A stretch of DNA of 64,000 nt from Alphaproteobacteria bacterium (GTDB taxonomy: Bacteria; Pseudomonadota; Alphaproteobacteria; Micropepsales; Micropepsaceae): NCBI GenBank assembly GCA_028292825.1, contig JAQGLO010000144.1:1-64000 (forward strand), in the 5' to 3' direction. Below the pieces are notes generated by a model. The model did not search any database and was not told the origin of the DNA. It worked only from the letters and a program-made list of their open reading frames with translations. Shown one piece after another: positions 50,101 through 57,432 of this stretch (its first letter is position 1; each line of letters begins with the position of its first letter). Both the position numbers and the translations under genes were made by a program.

Positions 50101-52796
50101 GCTACACGATCGGCAACGCCGTGTTCTCGGCGGGCAATGCCGGCAACTATGCCATCAGCTATGCCGACGGCGCCCTGCATGTGACGGCGCGTCCGATCAC
50201 GCTGGCGGGCGACCTGGTCACGCGCATTTATGGCGATGCCAATCCCACCGGCGCCACCGGCACCATCACCGCCGGCAACCTGGTCAATGGCGATGCCATC
50301 TCGGGCATCGGCGTGGCGTCGTCCACCGCGACGGCCGCCAGCGATGTCGGCAACGGCTATACCTATGCCGCCAACAGCGCCGTCTTCTCGTCGGGTGCGG
50401 CCGGAAATTATGCCATCACCTATGTTGATGGCGCCCTGCATGTCACGACGCGCGCCGTGACGGTGACGGCGGACACGCTGGGCAAGGCTTACGGCGACGC
50501 CAATCCGGCGCTGACCTTCACCAGCAGCAGCCTGGGCGCAGGCGCCGCGCTGCAAGGCGCGCTGACGACCCTGGCGAATGCCGGCAGCGATGTCGGCAGC
50601 TATGCGATCGCCCAGGGCACGCTGACCACGGCGAACAATTCCAACTATGTCGTCAGCTATGCCGGCGCCAATCTGGGCATTACGCCCCGCGCCGTGACGG
50701 TGACGGCGGACGCCAAGTCGCGCCTTTACGGCGACGCCAACCCGGCGTTGACCTACACCAGCACCAGCCTGGGCGCGGGCACGGCGCTGACGGGCGCGCT
50801 CGCCACTCCGGCTGGCGGGACCAGCGGCGTGGGCGGCTATGGCATCGCCGCCGGCACCGTGACCACGGCGAACAATCCCAACTATTCCGTCACCTATGTC
50901 GGCGCCAACTTGGACGTCACCGCCCGGCCGCTGACCGTGACGGCGGATGCCATCAGTCGCCTGTATGGGGACGCCAATCCGGCCCTGACCCAGACCATCA
51001 GCGGCCTGGTCAATGGCGACACCCTTGCCGGCGCGCTGGCGACGGCGGCCGATGCGGCCAGCCATGTCGGCAGCTATGCCATCGGCCAGGGCACGCTGGC
51101 GGCGTCGGCCAATTACGCCATCGTCTTCAACGCCGGCACCTTGTCGGTGAATGCGCGGCCGGTCACCGTCACCGCCGACGCGGCCAGCCGCTTCTATGGC
51201 GACGCCAATCCGGCGCTGACCTTCACCAATTCCACCCTGGGCGCGGGCGCGGCGCTGACGGGGTCGCTCGCCACCGCCGCGTCGGCGGCCAGCAATGTCG
51301 GCAGCTATGCCATCACCGGAGCCAGCCTGCTCGGCGCCAACAGCGACTATGCCATCACCTACAATGGCGCCGCGCTGACGGTCGCCACACGACCCGTCAC
51401 CGTGACGGCCGACGCGGTATCGCGCCTCTATGGCGATGCCAACCCAGCCTTCACCTTCACCAGCTCCAGCCTGGGCGCGGGCGCCGCGCTGCAGGGCGCA
51501 CTCACCACCCTGGCCGGCGGCACCAGCGGCGTCGGCAGCTATGCCATCACCCAGGGCAGCCTGACCGCCGCCGCCAACCCGAACTATGCGATCACATTCA
51601 CCGGCGCCAACCTCGCCATCACGCCGCGCGGCCTGACGATCACGGCCGACGATCTGGGCCGCCTGTATGGCGCCGCCACCCCGGCGCTGACCCAGACCGT
51701 CAGCGGCCTGGTCAATGGCGACACCCTGACGGGCGCTGCCGCGACCAGCGCCGGCGCTGCTTCCAGCATCGGCCGCTATGCCATCACCCAGGGCAGCCTG
51801 GCGGCGTCCGCCAACTACACCGTCAGCTTTACCGGCGGCACCCTGACCATCACGCCCGCCCTTTTGACCGTCACCGCCACCAATGCCGGCAAGACCTATG
51901 GCGACAGCGCCAACCTGACCGGCTTTGCCGCCAGCGGGTTGTTGAACAGCGACAGCATCTCCAGCGTGGTGCTGACCAGCGCCGGCGCCGGCACGGGTGC
52001 GAATGTCGGGTCCTATGCCATCCAGGCCGCCAATGCGGCCGGCAGCGGGCTGGGCAATTACACCATCACTTATCAGCCGGGCACGCTGGGCGTGACGCCC
52101 CGCGCCTTGACGATCACCGCTGCCAATCTCAGCCGCCTCTATGGCGCGGCCAATCCGGCGCTGACCCAGACCAGCAGCGGCCTGGTCAATGGCGACACCG
52201 TGGCCGGCACGGCGGCGACCAGCGCCGGCATCGCGTCCAATGTCGGCAGCTATGCCATCACCCTGGGCAGCTTGACGGCCGGGGCCAACTATACGGTGAC
52301 CTTCGTGCCCGGCACGCTGAGCATCACGCCCGCGCCGCTCACCATCGCGGCGGACAATATCTCGGCCCAGACCGCGGCGCTGGCCAACCCCACCGCGACG
52401 CTGACGGGCCTGGTCGCCGGCGATACCAGTGCGGTTGTCACCGGGCTGACTTTCGCGCTGGTGCCGGTGGATGGCAGCGCCACCGCCTATACCGTGGTGC
52501 CGTCCAATGCCCAGGCGCGCAATTACAGCATCGCCTATGTCAACGGCCAGCTGACGGTGGTGCCGACCAATCCCACCACCGATTTCATCGCCCCGATTAT
52601 CGTGACGGGCGCCTTGCCGCCGATGATCAGTGTTGTCACAGGGACACCGCCTGCCAGCCATGTCACAATGCCTGACACCGGCGGGGGAGCCGGCACGGGG
52701 ACTGGCGATGGCGGCAATGGCGACGGCGGTGACGGCGACAAGAAGAAACAGGCCCGCGCTGCCACTGGTGGTCCTTTCCGGGCATCTCTGAGATGA
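41127..52796 (+). CDS. Giant two-partner secretion exoprotein (TpsA) with GLUG and MBG/YDG repeats
   Basis: About 3,889 residues from ATG 41127; a GTG at 41070 would add 19 and has no ribosome site. Signal peptide about 1-28 (SPAVAGG). Residues about 30-300 are the TPS secretion domain (haemagglutination-activity type: INQSSSHAIINWQNFSVG, SVYLINPQGVVVGAGG). Two glycine-rich GLUG blocks follow (about 580-890 and 1225-1620; GGLVGYN, AYATGNV), then about 22 MBG/YDG repeats of about 80 residues (TVTADAxTRxYGDANP). The tail is Gly/Asp-rich with a Lys/Arg end. TpsB overlaps by 4 bp (ATGA). It is expected to be exported through TpsB as a long beta-helical or fibrous adhesin. The repeat array is prone to recombination and copy-number change. 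Confidence 0.9.
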   Translation: MGYTRTLSALAMSTVSLLALSAASPAVAGGILPSGGQVVAGQAGIAATPGGVTINQSSSHAIINWQNFSVGAGNNVQFNNGSGATLNRVTGSSISQINGVLSATGSVYLINPQGVVVGAGGKVITGGSFIASTRDVDNNSFMNGDPLHAKGSSSGAVINQGTIRSAYGDTILIGQSVSNSGKIIAKKGTAALVAGDDVTLRPLSGDARISVSAGKGDVTNTGTIAAAQAELNAAGGNVYAVAGSGGISATGTRTIDGHVWLTAGGDAEVSGTVTATSKSGDGGNVTVRAQNIVASGSINASATKAGAAGGNVSIVATSTTTVKGAIRATGGAGGKGGFVETSGAHLHVADGATVATNAAGGSTGTWLIDPNDYTIAASGGDISGATLSSNLATTDVTIATATQGTAGGNGDIFVNDTVSWSSSHSLTLNAERNITVSAAMSLAGGSLVLNASAGALAINNTISITGAGAVNLSTSVDTATYGANYPLAHLSFGTGGSVDYGATNHNATLSINGASYTLFYTLSDFNNGALNVYQTGNAALATSLSGGSYNAYINMQAGTFEGLGHVLDGVTFNPGGNSAGLVSNGYGTIRDIGITNATVNGGSTSDGGLAGQFSGAIVNSYFTGTLSEPGGAYVGGLVGYLNGSGSYILNSWTNATVTGSSGGGVGGLAGNVNTSFGATPVIQNSYALGSVTGGRAVGGAVGILNGSLINVHATGNVTDTGTSASSAAYVGGLVGEFDGGAITNAYATGNVSGGYNSGGLVGYAQSGITQAYATGDVVGGGASGSAVGGLIGATYYTFAIDQVASYGSVSGGYYAGGLIGYKRGGVALSNAFSAGSATGTYAVGGLIGDDESGGYGGQALSTSLSTGAVSGGTYRGGAVGYAQGEVFTDVYFTSDTTGTTATAGNYAGFTGITALSTATAQNGSLPGSFSSSFWGSQSGALPYLKTFFPSGVQVLSGTAVNANSASIAVADNGYRQGKGSVGANGYFYVAMQPGSVTTGDTIVLYNSLVNPGGIVTTAPATLTGLGYTGGILIAATSATSATAADTGINAQAATVLTHDAQGAAVPASVTDHGYIASGASFDLNESFTGPVYVQTTTASAPLTVSGTITATGAITLSTSGTLTINAPITASGKVAAVLTAGIDAYSQADLVFGTAGKLDFGATNQASTLSVNAANYSLLYTMANLVSTAGSGTFALASSITSGSYSSSVLATLNSGALLEGLGNTITGLTITNTAVPSNNGLGLIGINNGTIRDVRLASLNITGGNAATVSANIGGLVGLNNNLIVNASAAGAVKGDNGSVIGGLVGNNTGANGRIVNSSSTATITLPGTSSWFYSFAGGLVGQNYVSANITGSWASGNVTGAANTTAGGLVGNNYSTISNSYATGNVSSGSSAGGLAGGSQTGAVQNVHATGTVTGTGSATNIGGLLGSNSSAITNAYATGNVTGAANGYSQNTGGLIGYNSAALTGVYATGNVANGGNIGGLVGYNTGGAAAISNAYATGNVTVIGGSTSNNSVGGLVGSNLSGGSVSLSFATGNVYADAAYSVGGLVGQNSGNLTNTYATGSVTNAASTSSSAGGLAGYMASGTITTSYATGRVSGLYMGGLTGTSGTSIVNSYFDSQTTGQANPYPFTTSTTGALTTSAFQIGFLPAFFDSGVWSTGSGLYPYITSFFPGGVQAVSGNAGSGSRAALYVGGTAVGGTSVGANGYYYFAVPNGVISNSGSLSLITLDTSGALLTTLTGQTHSLDLASGGLYYTTAGSSLSATYAADRATLLGYASTPGFVAGLETRLTATGSQFTFDAPLNLPAGLNFTGQNYTNVSVTSAITAGAALTVTSGSVDVSAAITAPTALLRGVNSFTLHPSAKITTTQTGDSLQLVANAVFIDASGASDTLSSAGRWLVYSASPDTDNFGTINSGNTAVWNAHFGDTISQSGNRYVFAAQPTATVSIGTPATKTYGDSISFNGSYLAATGLNAGVSGVYLADTAASIFATLPTFTSAGSAVTANVGSYDVTLSGGTAANGYAITLSNVTPGTLTVNQRALTVTGDDYTRRYGDANAATTTATGDNLVNGDTISTVDITSPTATAASDVGTYTYTAGNAVLSSGTAGNYNISYANSALTVTRRQLTVISDGQVRYYGDANAPLTFTTLSLGAGVAIQGSLTISADATTGVGHYLIGQGTVDSAHNPNYNLSYAGANVDVIARPVTVTADAQTRHYGDANPALTYTSSSLGAGAALSGALTTTALVTDNVGSYGIAAGTLTTANNPNYTVSYVGANLDVTARPITLTGDPLSRHYGDANATTATGSVTLGSLVNGDAISAIDVLSPTATATSDVGAYSYTPGNAAFSAGVSSNYAITYADGTLQVTARPVTVTADTLTRHYGDANPTLSFTSSSLGAGIALTGALDTAATATSDVGSYGITAGTLTTANNPNYAVTYVAANLGVTARPITVTADSLTMVYGDSLPALTYTNSSLGAGAALAGGLDVPAGPTTDVGSYALTIGSLATANPNYAVSFVSANLDITARPVTVTADAKTRYYGDANPVFTFTNTSLGAGTALQGALTTLASATSDVGSYGITAGTLTTANNSNYVVTYQGANLDVTARPITLTGDLVSRQYGDANATAATGSITLGSLANGDTISSIDLLSPTASATSNVGTAYSYTAGNAVFSAGTASNYAITYADGALHVTARPVTVTADAQTKVYGDANPTLTFTNSSLGAGSALAGALNTVADGTTAVGSYAIGAGTLTTANNPNYAVTYIGANLGITARPITVTGDLVTRDYGDANPATSTGTITMGNLVNGDTLSAIDLVSATASATSNVGNGYTYGGGNAAFSAGAAGNYAITYADGALHVTARAVTVTADAQTRHYGDTNPAFSFSSTGLGAGAALQGALATSASATSDVGGYAITQGTLTTANNSNYVVSYNAASLGVTARPITLTGDLISRLYGDTNPSTATGSVAPGGLVNGDTISAVDVLSATANGASAVANGYSYTIGNAVFSAGNAGNYAISYADGALHVTARPITLAGDLVTRIYGDANPTGATGTITAGNLVNGDAISGIGVASSTATAASDVGNGYTYAANSAVFSSGAAGNYAITYVDGALHVTTRAVTVTADTLGKAYGDANPALTFTSSSLGAGAALQGALTTLANAGSDVGSYAIAQGTLTTANNSNYVVSYAGANLGITPRAVTVTADAKSRLYGDANPALTYTSTSLGAGTALTGALATPAGGTSGVGGYGIAAGTVTTANNPNYSVTYVGANLDVTARPLTVTADAISRLYGDANPALTQTISGLVNGDTLAGALATAADAASHVGSYAIGQGTLAASANYAIVFNAGTLSVNARPVTVTADAASRFYGDANPALTFTNSTLGAGAALTGSLATAASAASNVGSYAITGASLLGANSDYAITYNGAALTVATRPVTVTADAVSRLYGDANPAFTFTSSSLGAGAALQGALTTLAGGTSGVGSYAITQGSLTAAANPNYAITFTGANLAITPRGLTITADDLGRLYGAATPALTQTVSGLVNGDTLTGAAATSAGAASSIGRYAITQGSLAASANYTVSFTGGTLTITPALLTVTATNAGKTYGDSANLTGFAASGLLNSDSISSVVLTSAGAGTGANVGSYAIQAANAAGSGLGNYTITYQPGTLGVTPRALTITAANLSRLYGAANPALTQTSSGLVNGDTVAGTAATSAGIASNVGSYAITLGSLTAGANYTVTFVPGTLSITPAPLTIAADNISAQTAALANPTATLTGLVAGDTSAVVTGLTFALVPVDGSATAYTVVPSNAQARNYSIAYVNGQLTVVPTNPTTDFIAPIIVTGALPPMISVVTGTPPASHVTMPDTGGGAGTGTGDGGNGDGGDGDKKKQARAATGGPFRASLR
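42870..43800 (+). repeat. GLUG repeat block 1 in the exoprotein gene
   Basis: Coding repeats of about 30 residues, each with a GGLVG-type and an AYATGNV-type half (for example GGLVGYAQSGITQAYATGD). The pattern is typical of GLUG motifs in surface proteins. At DNA level the units are imperfect. Confidence 0.7.
44800..45990 (+). repeat. GLUG repeat block 2 in the exoprotein gene
   Basis: A second run of GLUG units (GGLVGNNYSTISNSYATGNVSSG and variants), separated from block 1 by a beta-rich spacer. It has more regular units than block 1, about a dozen copies. Confidence 0.7.
47241..52340 (+). repeat. Tandem MBG/YDG repeat array in the exoprotein gene
   Basis: About 22 units of roughly 230-245 bp. 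Two unit types are mixed. Type A has RPVTVTADAxTRxYGDANPxLTF followed by SSLGAG and TLTTANNPNY. Type B has RPITLTGD...YGDAN followed by SLVNGDTIS and NYAITYADGALHVTA. Near-identical DNA recurs in many units, so misassembly and copy-number variation are both possible. Confidence 0.85.
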
Positions 52797-54571
52797 GCAG
52801 ATTTTTTTCCAATGCATCCTTCCTGGTGCTGTGCGGCCTGCTGACCGTCATTCCGGCGCAGGCCCAGGACTTCAAGGACATCGCGCCCAAGCAGCCGGTG
52901 CCCGAAAAACCCGCCGGCACCGTGACAACGCCGACACAAGCCCCCAAGGCGGCCGTACAGGATCCGGCCAGGCAGCTGCTGGCGGAATTGAAGGGCCTTC
53001 GACTGGTGGATGGCGCCGCGCGCATCGCACGCAGCGGTGTCAGCACGCCAGGCCTCACGATCGAAGCCTTGCCGATGCTGGACGATGCCGAGATCCGCGC
53101 CCGCCTGGCGGCTTTTGTCGGAAAGCCTTTGCTGGCCGGCGACCTGCCCAGGATTTCCCAGATTGTCGTGGCCTGGTACCGCGCCCACAACCGGCCGGTG
53201 GTGTCGGTGAGCTTCCCCGAACAGGACGTCAATGCCGGCGTGCTGCAGGGTGTGGTCACGGAATCCAAGGTCGGCAAGCTGCGCTTCGACGGCAACAACT
53301 GGTTTTCGACCGGGCTGCTGGACAGCGAAACCGGGACCCGGCCGGGCGACCCCATCGAACTGGACAGGCTGAAGCACGATCTCAACCGGCTGAACGCCAA
53401 CCCCTTCCGCACCGTCAATGCCGTGCTGGCGAAAGGTGAGGCCGACGGGACCACCGACATCAACCTGCATGTCGAGGATCGCCTGCCGCTGCGCGTCTAT
53501 GCCAGCATCGACAATAGCGGCCTGCCGGTGACGGGCCGCGACCGCTACAGCCTGGGCCTCAACTGGGGAAACCTGTTCGGGCTGGACCAGCAGGTCTCCT
53601 ACCAGTTCAGCACCAGTCCCGACCTGTGGCGCACACGCGCCCGGGGCGCAGGCCTGTCGAACGATCCGCGCTTCATGGCGCATTCGCTCACCTATATGGC
53701 GCCCCTGCCCTGGGGCGACACGCTCAGCGTTTTCGGCAGCTATGTGCAGCAGGTGCCCAACCTGGGCCCCGATTTCGGCCAGGTCGGTCACAACACCCAG
53801 ATCAGCGCCCGCTACGCCCATGACCTGCCGGACTGGGAATCGATGACGCAGCAGGTCCAGTTCGGCTTCGACTACAAGCGCTCCGACAACAACCTGGCCT
53901 TTGGCGGCGTGTCGGTGTTCGCCGCCACCACCAATGTCGAGCAGTTCCTGGCCATCTATAGCGGCACACGGCAGGACAGCTGGGGCCAGACCTCGCTGGT
54001 GAACAATTTCGTGTTCGGCCCGGGCGGTCTTTCCGACGGCAACAGCACCGCGGTCTTCCAGGCCTCCGGCGTGGCGGGCGCCAACGCATCCTATGTCTAT
54101 GACAATGTGCAGATCACGCGGGTCACGCCGCTGCCGCATGACCTGAGCTGGATCGTGCGCCTCAGCGGCCAGTTGGCCAGCACCGAACTGCTGCCCAGCG
54201 AGCAGTTGGGCGCGGGCGGCACCGACAGCGTGCGCGGCTACGACCCGCGCGTCATCAACGGCAGCCAAGGCGCCCTGGTCAGCACCGAGCTGCGCAGCCC
54301 CGCTTTCTCGCCGCTGCACGATTTCGTCACATCGGAAGTGACCGACAGCGCCCAGCTCCTGGCCTTCTACGACTATGGTTACGTTGCCTACAAAGGCCCG
54401 CAACAGAACCAGCCGGACAGCTCCGCCATCCAGAGCGTCGGCGTCGGGTTGCGCTATGGCATTGGACGCTATCTCGATGCCCGCTTCGATTATGGCTGGC
54501 AACTCCAGACAGCGCCCGGCGCGAGTTCGCGCGGCAATCTCGCCATGGTTTCGGTGACCATGGGGTACTGA
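52793..54571 (+). CDS. TpsB outer-membrane transporter (ShlB/FhaC family)
   Basis: 592 residues. Signal peptide 1-24 (IPAQAQ), a Pro/Lys-rich linker (to about 65), POTRA domain(s) (about 90-195: LTIEALPMLDDAEIRARLAAF, GDLPRISQIVVAWYRAHNRPVVSVSFPEQ, VGKLRFDGN), then a 16-strand-type barrel. The barrel ends in SVTMGY with an aromatic terminus and contains a VRGYDPRV element (VRGY motif in the conserved lid loop, about residue 480). The start overlaps the exoprotein stop (ATGA). The pair is a complete two-partner secretion system; TpsB recognises the TPS domain of the exoprotein and threads it out. Confidence 0.93.
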   Translation: MSRFFSNASFLVLCGLLTVIPAQAQDFKDIAPKQPVPEKPAGTVTTPTQAPKAAVQDPARQLLAELKGLRLVDGAARIARSGVSTPGLTIEALPMLDDAEIRARLAAFVGKPLLAGDLPRISQIVVAWYRAHNRPVVSVSFPEQDVNAGVLQGVVTESKVGKLRFDGNNWFSTGLLDSETGTRPGDPIELDRLKHDLNRLNANPFRTVNAVLAKGEADGTTDINLHVEDRLPLRVYASIDNSGLPVTGRDRYSLGLNWGNLFGLDQQVSYQFSTSPDLWRTRARGAGLSNDPRFMAHSLTYMAPLPWGDTLSVFGSYVQQVPNLGPDFGQVGHNTQISARYAHDLPDWESMTQQVQFGFDYKRSDNNLAFGGVSVFAATTNVEQFLAIYSGTRQDSWGQTSLVNNFVFGPGGLSDGNSTAVFQASGVAGANASYVYDNVQITRVTPLPHDLSWIVRLSGQLASTELLPSEQLGAGGTDSVRGYDPRVINGSQGALVSTELRSPAFSPLHDFVTSEVTDSAQLLAFYDYGYVAYKGPQQNQPDSSAIQSVGVGLRYGIGRYLDARFDYGWQLQTAPGASSRGNLAMVSVTMGY

Positions 54572-54624
54572 CGTCCGTCACAAGTCCGGTATATGTATCG
54601 TGTGGCGGACGAACGGGGCTGGCT

Positions 54625-55896
54625 GTGATCAAGACTGTCCCGATGGCGGCGGCGCCGGTTTCGCGCCATGTCCTGCTGGCCATGCTGACCCTGGTGGGGG
54701 TGGTGAATTATCTCGACCGGCAGATCCTGGGCCTGCTGCTGCCGCAGATAAAGGCCGAATTCCATCTCAGCGACACCGCGCTTGGCCTTCTGGCGGGTCC
54801 CGTTTTCGCGCTGGTCTATGCCCTGATGGGTATTCCGCTCGCCTTGCTGGCCGATCGCGGCAACCGCCGCACCATCATCGCGGCATCGCTGGCGCTGTTC
54901 AGCCTCACCACCCTGGCATGCGGCATGGCGACCAATTTTCTCCTTCTCATATGCGCGCGCTTCGGGACCGGTGCGGGCGAAGCCGGCGTCACGCCCGCCG
55001 TCAACGCGCTGGTGTCGGACCTGTACGCGCCGGGGCATCGCAGCGGGGCGCTGGCGGTCTATTCGGCGAGCGGCAATATCGGCATGCTGCTGGCCTTCTT
55101 CGGCGGCGGCCTGATCGCACAGCATTGGGGCTGGCGGGCGGCTTTCCTGGCGGCCGGCCTGCTGGGTTTCACCGTTGTGCTGGCGTTTCTTCTGATCGTG
55201 CGCGAGCCCGCGCGGCGTCATGCCGTGCCATCAAGTCCCAGCCTGCCGGCGACCCTGCGGCTCCTGTGGACGCGCCGGGCCTTTCGGTTCATCGCCGCCG
55301 GTACGGGGCTGGTTTCCATCAGCGGCTATTCCGCGCTGGCCTTTGTGCCGTCCTTCCTGGTGCGCTCCCACCACATGACGCCCGTCACGGTGGGACTCAC
55401 CCTGGCGCTGATGGTCGGTATCTTCGGCCTGGCGGGCACCATGCTGCCGGGCCTGTTGGCAGACCGCTTCGGCCGGGGCGACGTGCGCTGGGGCCTGTAT
55501 GCCGCCGTGCTGGCCATCGCCTGCGCCATGCCTTTTCACCCCGTATTCTATCTGGCCGGCGATCTTCGCATCACGCTGGCCGCGATGGTGGTTCCGAGTT
55601 TCTGCGCCAGCACCTTTCTCGGCCCCAGCTATGCCGCCGTGCAGGGGCTGGCGCCGCCCGGCATGCGGGCACAGGCCGCGGCGTTGCTGCTGCTGATCCT
55701 CACCCTGGTCGGGCTGGGGCTGGGACCGCAACTGGTCGGCATCGCCAGCGATCTTCTGCAGCCCCGGTTTGGCGTCGACGCCTTGCGCTATGCGCTGTTG
55801 ATCGCGGTGACGCCCAGCATCCTTGCTGCCTGGTGTTTCTGGCAGGCGACCCGCACCTTGCGCGAAGAGATCGCGATCACGGAGCGGCTGGCGTGA
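54625..55896 (+). CDS. MFS transporter (Spinster-like group)
   Basis: 423 residues, about 12 transmembrane segments. Seen: VVNYLDRQILGLLLP, ADRGNRRTIIA loop (the family DRxxRR element), GTGAGEAGVTPAV and IAQHWGWRAAFLAAGL. It resembles Spinster/RhmT-like MFS proteins common beside catabolic genes. A GTG start is used at 54625; an ATG follows 6 codons on. It lies 53 bp after tpsB on the same strand, but a functional link with secretion is doubtful; read-through from that operon is possible. The substrate is unknown. Confidence 0.87.
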   Translation: MIKTVPMAAAPVSRHVLLAMLTLVGVVNYLDRQILGLLLPQIKAEFHLSDTALGLLAGPVFALVYALMGIPLALLADRGNRRTIIAASLALFSLTTLACGMATNFLLLICARFGTGAGEAGVTPAVNALVSDLYAPGHRSGALAVYSASGNIGMLLAFFGGGLIAQHWGWRAAFLAAGLLGFTVVLAFLLIVREPARRHAVPSSPSLPATLRLLWTRRAFRFIAAGTGLVSISGYSALAFVPSFLVRSHHMTPVTVGLTLALMVGIFGLAGTMLPGLLADRFGRGDVRWGLYAAVLAIACAMPFHPVFYLAGDLRITLAAMVVPSFCASTFLGPSYAAVQGLAPPGMRAQAAALLLLILTLVGLGLGPQLVGIASDLLQPRFGVDALRYALLIAVTPSILAAWCFWQATRTLREEIAITERLA

Positions 55897-55988
55897 GCCG
55901 CCATCGCTGAAATACTGGGCAACTGCCCTCTCCATTACTGCTTATCGGGCACGAACCAGGCTGGGAGAGGAAACCCGAATGACAATCG

Positions 55989-57011
55989 CTAATTTGGCCG
56001 GGCGGCTTTGGAATCCTGGACGAGTAGCCACTTGTCTGCAAGCTCCTTGCCTTTAAAGCCGTACAGGTCGTTCAAAGACACCAGCACGGCGTGCACGTCG
56101 CCCGCACGAAACATTCCCGTGACGGTTCGCTTGCCCATTTCCGGATTGCTGACGACCAGGGGCTTCGGGAAATAACGGTTCACGCTTGCAAGCGCTTCAC
56201 TCAGCTCTGCATCGTCAAAATACAATTGTCCTTCACGCCAGGCGGAAGCGTGTGTGGCGGTCATAAAGCGACGAACAGCAGACCCGTTGGCCGGGAACTG
56301 AACCACCTCATTCTGCCGGAGCGGCATTGTTCTGGGACCGGCATTCGGAGCGGGAAAAGTGACGTTCACAAGGCCCTCAACGACGGCGACCTGCATGGCG
56401 CTCTCTTTGGGGAAATAATCGATGTTGAACTTCGTGCCTGTCACAACGACCCGCTTTTTTCCGGCGACCACGATAAACGGACGGGCAGGATTGTGCTTTA
56501 CGTCAAAAAAGCCTTCCCCCCCGCTCAGGTAAACAATGCGCTGCTTGTCATTGAACGCGATGCGGGCGGTGGAGGCCGCGCCCAATGTCAACGTGGAGCC
56601 GTCCGGCAGGGTATAACTGGCGATTTCACCGCGTGCGGTCGTCGCTCCCCCATCCGCGGCAATCCGGGAGGAAGAGAAAAATTGCCCGATCTGCGGCAGG
56701 CTGAGGAAAACAGCGACAATTACTGCTGCCGCAGCGGCGGCCGGCACGAGGTACCGCCTCAACGAACCGAAAACCAGCCAGTACTTCGAGCCTTCCGAAG
56801 CCTCGTCGCGTTCCAGCAGCGATCGCGCCGCCGGGCTGTTGCGCAGTTGCGCCGAAAAGCTCCATAGCTGCCGCGATCTCTCGAGATCTTTTTTGTTTTC
56901 AGGTTTCAGCGCAAGCCACGTTTCAAGATCGCGCCGATCCCGGTCCGAAAGCTCGCCAGAGCTGATACGAACCATCCATTCCGCCGCAGTCTTCGGTTTT
57001 GAACGGAACAT
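55989..57011 (-). CDS. FecR-family anti-sigma/sensor protein
   Basis: About 340 residues from ATG 57011. The N-terminal cytoplasmic part (about 1-80) has a Trp-rich sigma-binding region (AAEWMVRISSGELSDRDRRDLETWL). One transmembrane segment (about 88-108, YLVPAAAAAAVIVAVFLSL) follows, then the periplasmic FecR domain (YTLPDGSTLTLGAASTARIAF, VYLSGGEGFFDV, TGTKFNI) and a C-terminal STN-like segment. FecR relays ligand binding by an STN-bearing TonB receptor to a FecI-type sigma factor. That sigma gene should lie just upstream, but only its decayed remains are there (57017-57205). The STN receptor at 57433 is divergent from it. Confidence 0.9.
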   Translation of the reverse strand: MFRSKPKTAAEWMVRISSGELSDRDRRDLETWLALKPENKKDLERSRQLWSFSAQLRNSPAARSLLERDEASEGSKYWLVFGSLRRYLVPAAAAAAVIVAVFLSLPQIGQFFSSSRIAADGGATTARGEIASYTLPDGSTLTLGAASTARIAFNDKQRIVYLSGGEGFFDVKHNPARPFIVVAGKKRVVVTGTKFNIDYFPKESAMQVAVVEGLVNVTFPAPNAGPRTMPLRQNEVVQFPANGSAVRRFMTATHASAWREGQLYFDDAELSEALASVNRYFPKPLVVSNPEMGKRTVTGMFRAGDVHAVLVSLNDLYGFKGKELADKWLLVQDSKAARPN

Positions 57012-57016
57012 CTGCC

Positions 57017-57205
57017 CTATTCCCAAATATCTTTGAGAGCGTCGCCCAATTTCGATTGCGGATAGGTTAGAGCGCGTATCATCTCACGTTCGCCGTGCGT
57101 TTCCATATGCCCATTTCCTGGGCAATTTCTTTGAATGACGTGCGTCTGGCGTAAACAGAAAACCGTTCTAGTCGATGCCTGAAGATTTGGCAATTTGGCT
57201 CCCAA
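57017..57205 (-). pseudogene. Decayed FecI-type sigma factor, region 4 remnant
   Basis: Read leftward, fragments in two frames reassemble sigma region 4. One frame gives KLPNLQASTRTVFCLRQT, the next RTSFKEIAQEMGIWKRTA, and the first again EREMIRALTYPQSKLGD ending KDIWE at a TAG 6 bp before fecR. These match, piece by piece, the intact sigma at 62204 (VRPSTRKVFLLHH, MSFEDIAQHLGISTRT, VEREMARALAHLQTALGD). The last junction needs one base added in a GCGAACG stretch. The first needs about 5 bp. Region 2 is not recognisable upstream, so the gene is dead. The last 29 codons could still be translated (AGGAA site before the ATG at 57106), coupled to fecR. Confidence 0.72.
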
Positions 57206-57432
57206 GCCGAATTCATATCCCGGAAGGCAGGCGATGCTTGTCTCCTATACTACACAGAATGCCCTGATTTTCCGACAGCGGCTGGCTTCGGGATAAAGCT
57301 TGTCGGAAATTATCGGTTGCCGACGTAGTAACAAGTTGCTGGTGCGCGAAGGCAATCTTCAATGCATGGCTTGCCTGTGAAGGGGTGGCGCTGCCAGAGT
57401 TGGCGGGGCCTGACATGGGGGAGTTGCGTTAA
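57206..57432. other. Gap between the sigma remnant and the STN receptor
   Basis: About 230 bp with no convincing gene. It should hold the receptor's leader: GGGGGAG stands 9 bases before the TTG at 57433. The remainder may be eroded sequence from the sigma gene, but region 2 motifs (ExFxxxW-type) are not visible in any frame. Confidence 0.4.

Noticed and set aside
47241-52340. Regular repeats considered as a CRISPR array
   Set aside because: The period is about 240 bp, the repeats are coding and in frame throughout, and there are no short unique spacers or cas genes.
52668-52682. MPDTG near the exoprotein C-terminus, resembling a sortase LPXTG signal
   Set aside because: It is not followed by a hydrophobic segment in a Gram-negative TpsA, and the tail is Gly/Asp/Lys-rich. 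The partner transporter explains export.
47994-52817. 1607-codon minus-strand open frame opposite the exoprotein repeats
   Set aside because: It mirrors the GC-rich MBG/YDG repeats. Its peptide is low-complexity Arg/Gly/Ala and has no domains, signal or ribosome site.
57213-57416. 67-codon minus-strand frame between the sigma remnant and the STN receptor, tested as sigma region 2
   Set aside because: It has no region 2 motifs and no ribosome site; it does not align with the intact sigma at 62204.
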